DNA of 58,152 bases from Deltaproteobacteria bacterium Ga0077539 (GCA_001465015.1 LNEO01000352.1:1-58152); one strand, 5' to 3'; counted from the first letter of the stretch, positions 45,401 to 52,971 are shown. Translations and numbers: made by a program. The notes: generated from the sequence alone by a model not told the origin.

Positions 45401-47360
45401 CTCGGCGCTCTCGTGCGCGCTCAGCGTCTGGCGCGAGGCGAGCGACCCGCGGCTGTCTCGCTTCGAGCCCGCGTCGACCGCGACCGTGCACACCGCCGAC
45501 ACGTGGCCCGCCGCGCCCGCGCCGCTCGCGCCCATCGCAGACGGGCAGGACGACGGCGACCCCTACGAGCGCGGCGCGCTCTTTCATGGCCCTTCGTTTC
45601 GCGCGGTGACGCGGCTGCGCACCGGCGCGACGGGCTCGACCGCCGAGCTCGACCTGGCCCGCTGCACGGTCCCCTACGGAGCGCTCAACCAGGGCGTGCT
45701 CGACGCGCTCACCCACGCGATTCCGCACGATGCGTTGCACCGTTGGTCGAGCGCCATCGGCGCCGACGTCGTCGCCTACCCCCACCGCGTCGAGCGGCTC
45801 GACCTCTTCGCGAAGATCCCCACCGCCGGAAGAGCTCGCGTCGAGGCTCGCTTCGCCGGCGTCGAGGGCGCGGAAGGCTCGGACGCGCGCGAGCCGCGCT
45901 TCGTCGCGATCGACCTGCAGCTCGTGCTCGAGGCGACCAACGCCGTGCTCGCGAGCGCCAGGCTCGTCGAGGTGCTCTTGCCCAAGGGGCCCATCGGCCA
46001 GGCTCCTCGCGATCATCGCGTCGCGTTCTTGCGAGATCGCCGGTGGATCCCGAGCGTCTCGCTCTCGCGCGAGGTCGACGGCGTATCGCTGCTCGATCGC
46101 GTCGACGCCGCCTCGAGCGACTGGCTGCCCAACAACCTCGCGACGATCTACGCGGTCTCCGCCGGGCGCCGCGCGCATTTGCACGAGGAGATCGCCTGCA
46201 AAGAGCACGCTTCGCGCCGCGCCTTCGTGCACCCCGCGCGGATCACGGTGCTCGACGGAGACTCTCCCGAGCCCTCGCTCGCGCCATTGACCAGCGCCGC
46301 GACGCACCACGCTGTGGCCGACGTCCGCCCGCTGCGCGCGCACCCGATGCGGGTCGATCAGGACGAGCTCGGTCGAATTCGTGTGCGCGACGCGGGCCCC
46401 TCGCGCCTGGATCTCGCGCCGATCCGACGCTACTGGGACCGATGGTTCGGCGTGGGCCACTGGTTCGGCGAGGACCTGCACTACGGGCTCGTGCACAAAT
46501 TCGTGGGAGACGTCGTGGTGACGGACCCGAGCTCCTTCGCGAAGCTGCGCGGTCGCTCGTGTCTGTTTCTGGCGAACCATCAGGTCGCCGTCGAATCGCT
46601 GCTCTTCTCGGTGCTCGCCGCGGGCCTCACCGAGCAGCCCGTGGTGACCCTCGCCAAGGCCGAGCACCGCGAGTCGTGGCTGGGACATTTCATCGAGCAC
46701 GTATTCAAGCATCCCGGCATCAGGGACCCACGGCTGATCACGTTCTTCGCCCGCGAAGACCGCGAGGCGCTGCTCGAGATCGTGGGAGAGCTCGCGCAGG
46801 AGCTCGCCTCCGGCGCGCGGTCGGTCATGGTCCACGTCGAGGGGACGCGCGCGCTGTCCTGCCGGACGCCGGTCCTCAAGATGTCCAGCGCGTTCATTGA
46901 TATGGCGCTCACGGTGCGCGTTCCGATCGTGCCGGTGCGGTTCGTCGCGGGCCTCCCCGCGGAGCCGCCGCTCGAGACGCGGCTCGAGTTTCCGGTGGGG
47001 TACGGCAAGCAGGACTACTGGTTCGGGCGCGCGATCTTCCCCGAAGAGCTCGAGGCGCTGCCGTACAAAGAGCGAAAGGCGCTGGTCATCGACGCGATCA
47101 ACGGGCTGGGACCAGGCGTCGAGCGCGAGCAGCCGTACCCCGGCGAGCCCGAGTTCGAGCGCACCGTTCGCGCGTGGAGCGAGCGCTCGGGCGCGACGCA
47201 CGAACACAGCGCGATCCTCGCGGCGACCCTGGGCCACTCGCGCTCTGCCGAGACCGAGGCGCTCGCGCGCGCCCTGCGCGAGGGCGCGTACCGCGCAGAG
47301 AGCGGCCCCAAGGGCGAGTGGATGCAAAAGTGGGCGCGGTGGTTCTTCGGCAACGGGTGA
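39489..47360 (+). CDS. pfa3-like: Pfa3/PfaC-type synthase subunit (KS-CLF-DH-DH-DH-AGPAT)
   Basis: A 2623-residue protein from ATG 39489. Order: ketosynthase (about 1-440) with Cys204 in DAACASS, His339 in HATGT, His377 in SNLGHL; chain-length-factor-like KS (about 486-805) in which FTIASEERSG carries Ser instead of the active Cys; Ala/Pro linker (805-1040); two FabA-like dehydratases with WFFSGHFKND (His1335) and WFFKAHFFQD (His1755); a third double-hotdog (about 1895-2200) with HRPTWTIAALP (His1911, Trp where Gly is usual) and GVLDALTH; and a C-terminal AGPAT/PlsC domain with NHQVAVE (His2364) and VEGTRALS (Glu2451). The AGPAT fusion is a feature of myxobacterial Pfa3 proteins. No acyltransferase lies between CLF and DH. 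With the upstream subunit it should build a long polyunsaturated chain and hand it to a glycerolipid. Confidence 0.88.
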   Translation: MTFEPIAIVGLGCVLPGALSPSALWDNVAHGRSALSRVRAGRWGLSSTRAMGTPSAHDDRTWSDVGGYVTSFDASDSPWDPRGFAMSADEILALDPIFHWAMHSGREALRDAGLDGRTSLASKLSSRAAVILGNLSFPTEAHARFAEDVWLAEQHASLSKLRAAASRGQPRPHPRNRFSSGLPAALTARALGLEGPAFCLDAACASSLYALEIACRKLQRREVDLALAGAVNRADDLFIHVGFCALSAMSRSGQSRPFHRDADGLVPAEGAAAIALVRLDDAIASGIRVRAIIRGVGLSNDGRGRGLLAPSEEGQRRALRSAYEMAGISPAEVTLLECHATGTPVGDGAEVRSSAEVFRDAGARDVPIGSLKSNLGHLVTVAGGAAIIKVVSAMERGVRPPTLHADAPIEALDQTPFRLLREAEPWSGKKLAGVSAFGFGGNNAHALIESAEGAVGRKPIFSSGVALVSSVPAPAMAPPMAPSMAPTIAIVAIAARASSADRTELVRERALAGTPSTEPMATVAVEMEGLKFPPKDLEHTLAQQLVALDVCREVARAVALPRERTAVLVGMGCDPEIARYGARWRMADWGRELSADEAWIADAQQAFVHKLEAAGVVGTMPNIPANRVSSQLDLGGPGFTIASEERSGLDALSVAIDALASNTVDAAIVGAVDLSHEPVHCAALAALGRTSLAGDAAVALVVVREETAVAQGLPVLARIEQHTQSSSPVAPNMIVGDGPDVTVNPESLFGRAHAAHGLVSLAVALWTSADKRAPALVRIHGLEGVSSRWTVTAVDRERALAASTPAYKHPARRAAHPHTIKIPMATQSASNTQRMERAPALPPISNAPSVERAPSPQKPARNDAPAPVMAASVAGLGSVAPATASPSVAPTITAEPTVTSEVLSTTEALAYEEQWALDALPSDPVTTALLAQARIAAVQSDFLAQQAAVHRAFLQTIAAPPSLFVHAAQTQPVADARALEPAPAVAVAGPAVARFEPQTPAPSMTPTAPTPPAATAPSAAPIAVVARPVSAPIAMVSAAKPVSKELPGPKYSRAQLEVLAGGRISEVFGPQFQEQDKYHRQVRMPEPPLLLADRVTGIDAVPLSMGTGTLWTETDVTRDAWYLTPEGRMPAGIMIESGQADLLLISWLGVDMLNKSERVYRLLGCEGSWHGELPKPGDTLVYDIHIDGHANQGDVRLFFFHYDCHVNGELRLRVRGGQAGFFTDEELSDSGGVLWSADEEKPDPAWRRDAPAKRCEKTSFSRDEILAFANRRPWECFGRGWELARAHVRTPSFGPERIVFQHRVTALDHEGGPWKNGYLRAEQDVRPDDWFFSGHFKNDPCMPGTLMFEGCLQMMAFYLGSLGYTIERDGWRFEPARDEKYLMRCRGQVTPKSKQVVYELFIREVISGPVPKLVADLLCTVDGLKAFHARRVGLELIPDWPLADWKALGPHTEQETAAPVALARLGGMQGWREPSPVASVDGFDFDYASLLACAWGQPSTAFGPFYKRFDGVRRVARLPGPPYHFMSRVTKVDDGAGGHGMGALKTGTSIEVEYDPPESVWYLEQNGARTMPFCVLMEAALQPCGWLASYIGSALSTDIDLLFRNLDGTGTLFEDIVPEHGTLTTRARLDSISQMAGMIIESFTVQCFQQGRRVYEMKTVFGFFPKEAFENQVGLPVGDAERARFELPATSVIELDREKPARYFAGDKSKPTLADPMLLMIDRVVRWEPDGGAKGLGYARAEKDVDPSEWFFKAHFFQDPVQPGSLGIEAFCQLLQWAMLEKGIGADIPDGRFEPVMTGKPVTWKYRGQVVPKNEKISSEVEITEVGRDDKGAYAIADCSLWVDGKKIYQGKNLGIRVVSGSPEVPVPPPSGRRAAPSNSAGAHGASSATATAAAGEGSLSLASDPWLGDHRPTWTIAALPMMSAIDQLAAEAQRVSGRIVTSVQNAHMKRWVTVPDGETVRTRVEAHGDPSALSCALSVWREASDPRLSRFEPASTATVHTADTWPAAPAPLAPIADGQDDGDPYERGALFHGPSFRAVTRLRTGATGSTAELDLARCTVPYGALNQGVLDALTHAIPHDALHRWSSAIGADVVAYPHRVERLDLFAKIPTAGRARVEARFAGVEGAEGSDAREPRFVAIDLQLVLEATNAVLASARLVEVLLPKGPIGQAPRDHRVAFLRDRRWIPSVSLSREVDGVSLLDRVDAASSDWLPNNLATIYAVSAGRRAHLHEEIACKEHASRRAFVHPARITVLDGDSPEPSLAPLTSAATHHAVADVRPLRAHPMRVDQDELGRIRVRDAGPSRLDLAPIRRYWDRWFGVGHWFGEDLHYGLVHKFVGDVVVTDPSSFAKLRGRSCLFLANHQVAVESLLFSVLAAGLTEQPVVTLAKAEHRESWLGHFIEHVFKHPGIRDPRLITFFAREDREALLEIVGELAQELASGARSVMVHVEGTRALSCRTPVLKMSSAFIDMALTVRVPIVPVRFVAGLPAEPPLETRLEFPVGYGKQDYWFGRAIFPEELEALPYKERKALVIDAINGLGPGVEREQPYPGEPEFERTVRAWSERSGATHEHSAILAATLGHSRSAETEALARALREGAYRAESGPKGEWMQKWARWFFGNG

Positions 47361-47380
47361 GCCGGCTCCGAGCGCAGCGA

Positions 47381-47911
47381 CGGGCAGCGGGCAGCGGGCA
47401 GCGGGCAACGGGCAGCGGGCAACGGGCAGCGGGCAGCGGGCAGCGGGCGACGGGCAACGGGCAGCGGGCAGCGGGCTCACATGAAAAGAGGTGTTACCTC
47501 CACGGGGTTAACAAACCCCGTGTCGGGCGCCGTTCGAAGACTCACGGCGGAAGGTGCGCTTCGCGCGACCACCGTCAGAGAGCGCAGCGACGGGCAGTGG
47601 GCAACGAGCAGCGAGCGGCGAGCGGCGGGCAACGGGCAGCGGGCAGCGGGCAGCGGGCAGCGGGCACACTTGAAAAGAGGGGAGTCTCGCACGGGGTTTG
47701 TTAACCCCGTGCGAGAAACACCTCTTTTCAAATGAGCCCGCTGCCCGCTGCCCGCTGCCCGTTGCCCGTCGCTGCGCCGTCTGTCGGTGGTCGCGCGAAG
47801 CGCACCTTCCGCCGTGAGTCTTCGAACGGCGCCCAGCACGGGGTTTGCTAACCCCGTGGAAGCAACACCTCTTTTCAAATGAGCCCGTTGCCCGTTGCCC
47901 GTTGCCCGTAG
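47381..47911. repeat. Composite repeat: heptanucleotide arrays plus palindromes
   Basis: The 624-base gap 47361-47984 holds no supportable gene. Four arrays of a 7-bp unit (CGGGCAG, with CGGGCAA variants) lie at 47381-47476 and 47591-47666, and, inverted, at 47736-47769 and 47884-47911. Between them are three palindromes with arms CACGGGGTT and AACCCCGTG, 4-base spacers, at 47501-47522, 47690-47711 and 47837-47858. A longer block around GACTCACGGCGGAAGGTGCG (about 47528-47578) recurs inverted at about 47785-47832. The result is a large, imperfect inverted structure centred near 47700. The open frames that run through it are low-complexity products of the 7-bp unit. Confidence 0.9.
47670..47731. 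repeat. Central 62-nt stem-loop of the composite repeat
   Basis: Outer arms TTGAAAAGAGG and CCTCTTTTCAA enclose a 5-base mismatched step, then inner arms CTCGCACGGGGTT and AACCCCGTGCGAG around a 4-base loop. This is the most stable element of the 47.4-47.9 kb region. It could act as a bidirectional terminator for the convergent synthase and 47985 genes, though no run of T follows directly. Confidence 0.75.
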
Positions 47912-47984
47912 CTCTGTAGTCCCGCCTTTGGCGGAGACGCTGTCGCGCTTCTGCGCGCCCTGTCCCGCGCAGCTCGTTGGCGCG

Positions 47985-49733
47985 CTATCGATACGCCCCG
48001 CTCGCGCCGGTGAGCAGCGCGCTCAGCGCAACCGCGAGGCGATCGGCGGGCTCTACGCAGGCGCTCGGCTCGAGCGCGAGGGCGACGCGCATCGCGACGG
48101 TCCCCTCGTGGACCACCACGGTGGCGCCGGTCGCCGAGGAGAGCGCCGCGCCGTCCTCTGCGTCGCGACCGCGCGGCGCGATGACCGCGCGGATCATCGT
48201 GTACGCAGGCTCGGCTCCGTCGAACGCGTGCACGATCGACAGAGAGTGTCCCCGAACGACCCAGCCGGTCACGGCCAGGTCGCCCGCGCGGAGCGATGCG
48301 TTGTGCGTGGCCGCGAAGTTGCGCCACCGAGGGAGGCTCGCGGCGAACGCCGGCGGCGGCGCCACGCGTCGAATCGACGCGTCGAGCCGGTAGGCGAGCC
48401 CGTGCACCAGCATGAGCACACGGTCGAGGCTCGAGGGCTGGTACACGCCGCCCTTTCTCAGCGCGATCGAGCCTTCGTCCGAGAGGCCCACCTCGTCGAA
48501 GAGCAAGAGGGATTGCTGCAACGGCTCGTCGAGCAGCGATGCGAGCTGCCTCGAATCGCGAATCTTGCAGGAAAATCGCTTACGAAACGCGCTGCCAAGC
48601 TCAGGAAACTTCGATCCCCAGTCCGTCCACGATCGCTCGACGACGCGCAGATCGAGCCCGAGGTTGCCGTACGAGAGCTCGGCCACGACGCACGGTCCCA
48701 GCGTCGCGTGCGTCTCTTCGCGGACCACAGCGTTGACGGCGCCCACAGTGAAGCGGGCCTCGCACGCGTCGGCGTCCATGCGAAGGTCGGTGACTCCCGG
48801 CAGTCGCAGGTGCGCTCGCGCTGCGCGCCAAACCTCGCTGTGCCTCGCGCGACCGACCAACGGAGCGCCGTTGAGCGACTGCGGCGCGTCGACGTCGACC
48901 ACCGTGACGGGAGCGCTCAGCACGAGGTCCGAGCCCCACGAGACGACGGCGCGCGCCTCGAGCACGTGGGTGACCGCGATGAACGGACTCGTGAAGCCGC
49001 GAAGGACATCGGCAGGAACGACCAGCCGGGCCGCGCTCGCCGCTCCGTCCTTCGGCGCGGTCGCGCACAGCACCCATCGTCGGCGATCGACTTCCGTGGG
49101 CCCTGCGGAGCTGGTCACGCGCGCGGTCTCGATCGCCACCAACGAGAGCTCGACGCGATCGATCTTGCGATCCCCAGCGCCATCGAGCGCGATCGAAGCG
49201 TCGAACTGCGCGCCAGGCTCCAAGACGCTCGTGTTGGTCGAGAGCTCGATGAGCGGATCTTTTCCACGGGATTCGTTGGCGTTGGTCGTCATGAGCAAGG
49301 GTCGAGATGCGACCCTCTCCATCCGAGGCGCGGCGACGGTGATGTCGTATCGCGCCACGGCGTCGGGCCACCAAGGGATCGAGACACGAACCGTCAGCGA
49401 GTAGTGGATGTTCGCCAGCGCGCTGCGATAGCTCGGAGGCGCATCGATCGGCACGTCGAAGTTCACGAAGTGCTCGCTCGTGCCGACCTCGAGCGTCGTA
49501 GCCGGCGAGCGCGCCGCGAGCGAGACGACCGAGCGCCGGTGATAGACGCGACGCGAGGACTTTCCCGAGCTCACCGTGCGCTTGTAGCGAGACTCGGTCC
49601 CCTCGAGGGTGGCCTCGATGTAGTCGACCTTCGTTTGCTGGCTGCTCTCGAGCTGAAATCGCACGCGGAGCGTCTGCCCCGGCCCGATCGGATTGGGCTC
49701 GAGGTAGGTCGTGATCGTCGGTCTGCTCGGCAC
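47985..49733 (-). CDS. Protein of unknown function with arrestin-like N-terminus (tentative)
   Basis: A 582-residue soluble protein starting at GTG 49733, one base from the end of the SMP-30-type gene, so the two are one unit. The first about 120 residues (TYLEPNPIGPGQTLRVRFQL, then HFVNFDVPIDAPPSYRSA) and the next beta-rich part (FDASIALDGAGDRKIDRVELSL) read like arrestin-type beta-sandwiches of the Spo0M or arrestin-N kind. The C-terminal third has a mixed fold with RKRFSCKIRDSRQLASLLDEPL. No signal peptide. The arrestin idea rests on strand spacing only. Function unknown. Confidence 0.6.
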   Translation of the reverse strand: MPSRPTITTYLEPNPIGPGQTLRVRFQLESSQQTKVDYIEATLEGTESRYKRTVSSGKSSRRVYHRRSVVSLAARSPATTLEVGTSEHFVNFDVPIDAPPSYRSALANIHYSLTVRVSIPWWPDAVARYDITVAAPRMERVASRPLLMTTNANESRGKDPLIELSTNTSVLEPGAQFDASIALDGAGDRKIDRVELSLVAIETARVTSSAGPTEVDRRRWVLCATAPKDGAASAARLVVPADVLRGFTSPFIAVTHVLEARAVVSWGSDLVLSAPVTVVDVDAPQSLNGAPLVGRARHSEVWRAARAHLRLPGVTDLRMDADACEARFTVGAVNAVVREETHATLGPCVVAELSYGNLGLDLRVVERSWTDWGSKFPELGSAFRKRFSCKIRDSRQLASLLDEPLQQSLLLFDEVGLSDEGSIALRKGGVYQPSSLDRVLMLVHGLAYRLDASIRRVAPPPAFAASLPRWRNFAATHNASLRAGDLAVTGWVVRGHSLSIVHAFDGAEPAYTMIRAVIAPRGRDAEDGAALSSATGATVVVHEGTVAMRVALALEPSACVEPADRLAVALSALLTGASGAYR

Positions 49734-49734
49734 G

Positions 49735-50925
49735 TTAGTAGATCCCAGGGCGAGCGAGGCGAACGCGATACAGACCCGTGCGCGCCGTGATGAAGAGCGT
49801 GCGCGCGTCGGTCCCGCCGAACGCGCAGTTGGCCGGGGTCATCGGAACCATGATCGTCCCCCACAGCCGCCCCGCAGACGAGAACACCTGCACGCCGGAG
49901 TTGGTCGTGACGAACACGTTGCCGTCGCGATCGACCGCCATTCCATCAGGATTTCCGCTGGTCATCGCGAAGTTGCGCTCGCCCGAGAGGCCGCCGTCCG
50001 CGGCGACGTTCATCGCGCGCACGAGCCCGTCCGCGGTGTTCGCGAAGTACAGCGTTCGCTCGTCCGGCGAGAGCGCGATCCCGTTGGGGCGAGATGCGCG
50101 CGGTCCGCGCCACTCGGCGGTCAGCGTCCCCGTCGGCGAGCGCCGAAACACGCCGTTGAACGAAAGCTCCTGCATCGCGCCGCCGAGCCCGTACGGAGGG
50201 TCGGTGAAATAGATCGTCCCGTCCGAGCGCACGATGAGGTCGTTGGGAGAGTTGAGCCTGCGGAGCATGCCTCCTTCCATGAAGTCTCGCGCCAGAGTCT
50301 CGCGCGTTCCGTCCATGCGCGTGCGCGTGACCGAGCGCGATCCGTGCTCCGCCGCGAGCAGGCGCCCCATGCCGTCGATCGCCAGGCCGTTGGAGTTGTC
50401 GCTCGGCATGCGAAAGTTCGACACCATCATCGGGAGCTGCAGCCGATGGATCGTGTTCGCCGGAATGTCCGAGAACAAAAGATCCCCCTCTCGCTCTCGC
50501 CACTGCGGGCCTTCGGTGAACATGAACCCGCCGCGCACCATCTCGACCATGCCGATGCCCGTCAGCGGGTTGACCGCCCCGGCGTCGGGGTTGGGTCGAT
50601 CCGACGCGACGTCCGCTGGCGAGATCACGTCCATCACGCCCGTGTCTCGCACGACGCCCGTGTCCGTCGCGACGCCGCTGTCCATCACCACGCCGCCGTC
50701 GAACTCCACGCCCGTGTCGCTCGCGGCGTCGAGCGCGGTCGCGTCCGTCTCGCTCGCGCTGTCCTGGCTCGCGTCGTCCGTCGCATCCCCACTCGAACTC
50801 GAGTCCGCGGGCACCACTCGGTCCTGCGTGCTCGTGCCAGTGTCTCCGGCGTCGGTCACCGGCGGAGTTCCACAGTGAACGCTCGCAAGAATCAGCCCGA
50901 ACACAATCGGTCGCATCCTCATCAT
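49735..50925 (-). CDS. SMP-30/gluconolactonase-like lipoprotein
   Basis: A 396-residue protein. ATG 50925 (or 50922) gives the signal RPIVFGLILASVHCGTP with lipidation at the Cys. An Asp/Ser/Thr/Val stem (DTGVVRDTGVMD type) precedes a six-bladed propeller of the SMP-30/gluconolaconase/LRE family: FTEGPQWREREGDLLFSDI, NSNGLAIDGMGRLLAAEHG, NSPNDLIVRSDGTIYFTDPPYG, ASRPNGIALSPDERTLYFANT, and NPDGMAVDRDGNVFVTT. Acidic and Asn residues of the metal site (EGPQW, NSPND, RPNGI) are present, so lactonase-type hydrolysis is plausible. Exposed on the cell surface or periplasm. Substrate unknown. Confidence 0.85.
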   Translation of the reverse strand: MMRMRPIVFGLILASVHCGTPPVTDAGDTGTSTQDRVVPADSSSSGDATDDASQDSASETDATALDAASDTGVEFDGGVVMDSGVATDTGVVRDTGVMDVISPADVASDRPNPDAGAVNPLTGIGMVEMVRGGFMFTEGPQWREREGDLLFSDIPANTIHRLQLPMMVSNFRMPSDNSNGLAIDGMGRLLAAEHGSRSVTRTRMDGTRETLARDFMEGGMLRRLNSPNDLIVRSDGTIYFTDPPYGLGGAMQELSFNGVFRRSPTGTLTAEWRGPRASRPNGIALSPDERTLYFANTADGLVRAMNVAADGGLSGERNFAMTSGNPDGMAVDRDGNVFVTTNSGVQVFSSAGRLWGTIMVPMTPANCAFGGTDARTLFITARTGLYRVRLARPGIY

Positions 50926-51008
50926 GCCCTGCAGGATCGCGCACCTCTCGGTCGCACACAAACGCGCGACACGCGCTTCAACGGGTCGGCAGAGCGCTGA
51001 ATCGCCGT

Positions 51009-51674
51009 TCAGCCGCGGAGGATCCGCGCGGCGAGCGCGACGCCCATCACCACGCTGAGCGTGCAGGCGAAGGCGACGAGCCGATGATATCCGCGCCGAC
51101 TGCGCTCGGCGACGCGGCCTAGCCCGACGCTGAGCGCCGTCGTGGTGAGCACCATGCCGCCGATCGTTCCGAGCCCGAAGAACAACAAGAAGCCAAACGC
51201 CCCCAGCGATCGCGCGTTGGTCGCGCCCAGGATCGCGACGCCAGCGGAGCCCGCGAGGCCGTGCACCGCGCCGACGGCGATGGCAGACAACCTCGACTTC
51301 GCGACGCTCGGACTCCGTTCGTCCTCGTGACCGTGTGACTCATCGTGCTCGTGTTGCTCGTGCTGCTCTCGACGCGCGCGAACGAGCCCGACCACGCCCA
51401 GCACGACGAGCATCGCGCACACGACGAGCTCGGCGATCGTCGCGAACCGCTCGGGAATTCGCAGCCCTGTGAGCGATAGCACCCCGCCCACCGCGGCGAG
51501 CACGCCCGCGTGACCGAGGCCCCACGAGCCGCCCACCAACGCCGCCCCGCGCACGCCCTGCTCTCGTCGAAGCAACGTCGCGACCGCTGCGACGTGGTCG
51601 GCGTCCGTCGCGTGGCGAAGCCCGAGCATCAAGCCCAATGCCATCGCCCACGGAATCTCAGCCAATAGCGCCAT
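51009..51674 (-). CDS. NiCoT/UreH-type nickel-cobalt transporter-like membrane protein
   Basis: A 221-residue protein from ATG 51674 with six hydrophobic helices. The signature HATDADHVAAVATL (His21, Asp24, His27) is the HX4DH motif of helix II of Ni/Co permeases. A His/Glu-rich cytoplasmic loop (EQHEQHEHDESHGHEDE, about residues 104-121) may sense or bind metal. Members of the family import Ni or Co for urease, hydrogenase or cobalamin enzymes; none is nearby. It sits 109 bases downstream of the probable selenoprotein gene on the same strand, but that spacing does not prove co-transcription. Confidence 0.85.
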   Translation of the reverse strand: MALLAEIPWAMALGLMLGLRHATDADHVAAVATLLRREQGVRGAALVGGSWGLGHAGVLAAVGGVLSLTGLRIPERFATIAELVVCAMLVVLGVVGLVRARREQHEQHEHDESHGHEDERSPSVAKSRLSAIAVGAVHGLAGSAGVAILGATNARSLGAFGFLLFFGLGTIGGMVLTTTALSVGLGRVAERSRRGYHRLVAFACTLSVVMGVALAARILRG

Positions 51675-51783
51675 CGCGACCGACGATCACCCTCGAAGGT
51701 CACGCGAGATACGCGCCACGTGGCGAGCAAGGGTGGGGGCGATTACCACAGCGCCAACGACCGCGCCATTTCGCGCGAAGCCG

Positions 51784-52971
51784 TCAGACGCCCAAGATGC
51801 GTCGGACCTGCGCTTCGAGGTTGGACTCGCGCGCGATCACCCGACCGTCCGAACCGACGAGGTGGAAGCCAGGCGTGCTCCATCCTCCGATTTGAAAGAC
51901 GTAGTCCGACGGAACCATCACCGTCGGATACGTCACGCCTGCTCGACTCGTCCATGTCTGACACGTCGACACGCGCGACGCGTCACCCAAGAACAAGTGC
52001 ACCACCTTCAAACCCGACGCGGCGTAGCTCGCGTGCAATCGCTGAAGCATCCCGGCTTCAGTAATACAAGCACCTCACGTGAAGCTTCCGGTCGCGACGA
52101 TCGTCAGCCTCGCTCCGCACCAGACGTTGTTGCGGTAGTTGATGTTTCCGCCGTCGCTGCAGCGAACGCCGTTGAAGTCGGGGATGCTGTTTCCGGCGCT
52201 GCGTCCGTAAGGAGCGCTCAGCGCAGGGCACATCCCGGGCGGGAGCGGAGGCACGCCCGTGTCCGGTCGAACGCCGCTGTCCGTCGGCGGCGGTGGCGGC
52301 GGCGGTGGCGGCGGCGGGTTTCCCGAGCCCGACAAGCAGGCGCTGAAGGCGCCCGAGGTGCACTCCATGGTCGAGAGGCAGCTCACGTTGTTGCGATAGC
52401 GGCTGTCCATCGCGCACAGCGACTCGCACCCCGACTGCGACAATGGACTGCCGCCCGAGCTGATCCGCGCGCCGCACGTGTTGTAGATGTGATTGCACGC
52501 CGTCGCACAGGTGTGAGTGGGAGGAGGCGGCGGTGGCGGCGGCGGTGGGGCCGCGACGCCCGAGTCCATCGGGCCGCTGGGACCGCCCGCGTCGATCGGC
52601 ATCACGCCGCTGTCGCGGGGCGGAGGCGGCGGTGGGGGCGCTCCCGCGTCGGTTTCGCCGGGCCGAATCGGAACCGAAAGAAAACACCCCGTGATCGCGT
52701 CGCGAGAGCACGCCACCTCGCTGAGGCAGTGCTCGAAGCCGTCGATCGCCCCGGCGCGGCACTGTTGAATGCACTGCGAGCGGCTCAGCGCTCCCGATGC
52801 AGTGCCGAGCGACATTCGGCAGCTGTCGTAGATCCTGCCGCACGCGCGGTCACAGAGCGACGTCCCTGCGGCGGGAGCGCTTGGCACAAACTCGCTGTCG
52901 GGCTGCGCGCACGCTGCGCCAGCCACAGCGACAGCGAGCACGAAGCACATCACGTTCTTCTGTCTTCTCAT
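51784..52971 (-). CDS. Probable selenoprotein: Cys-rich lipoprotein with thioredoxin/TlpA-like domain, Sec299
   Basis: Reading from ATG 52971, the frame meets a single TGA at 52077-52075 (codon 299) and then continues in the same frame to TGA 51784. The part before it has a signal with Cys (AVAGAACAQ), two copies of a Cys-rich module (CDRACGRIYDSC and CATACNHIYNTC entries), Pro-rich linkers, and RLTIVATGSFT. The part after it reads GACITEAGMLQRLH, ASGLKVVHLFLGD, TYPTVMVP and GGWSTPGFHLVGSDGRV: a typical TlpA/redoxin core. So the TGA replaces the first Cys of CxxC, giving UGAC, with a cis-Pro motif (TYPT) further on. A hairpin at 52042-52061 fits a bacterial SECIS. Sec is inferred, not proven; a nonsense mutation in a former Cys is the alternative. 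If it is decoded as stop, the product is a 298-residue lipoprotein without redox domain. Confidence 0.75.
52042..52061 (-). promoter_or_regulatory. Candidate bacterial SECIS hairpin
   Basis: On the transcript, 13 bases after the UGA come CUGAAGC, loop CGGGAU and GCUUCAG: a perfect 7-bp stem with a 6-base loop whose second base is G. The loop begins 20 bases after the UGA. Published bacterial SECIS models ask for a stem-loop 16-37 bases downstream of UGA with a G in the first two loop positions, so this hairpin meets both rules. It lies inside the coding sequence, as bacterial elements do. Confidence 0.7.

Noticed and set aside
47174..47878. Small proteins encoded through the repeat region
   Set aside because: The frames are translations of the 7-bp unit with no start signals or protein-like composition.
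47381..47911. CRISPR array
   Set aside because: Units are 7 bases and uninterrupted by spacers; no cas gene is nearby.
52058..52843. Alternative minus-strand frame across the selenoprotein gene
   Set aside because: Arg-rich shadow frame; the chosen frame has signal peptide, Cys modules and thioredoxin motifs.
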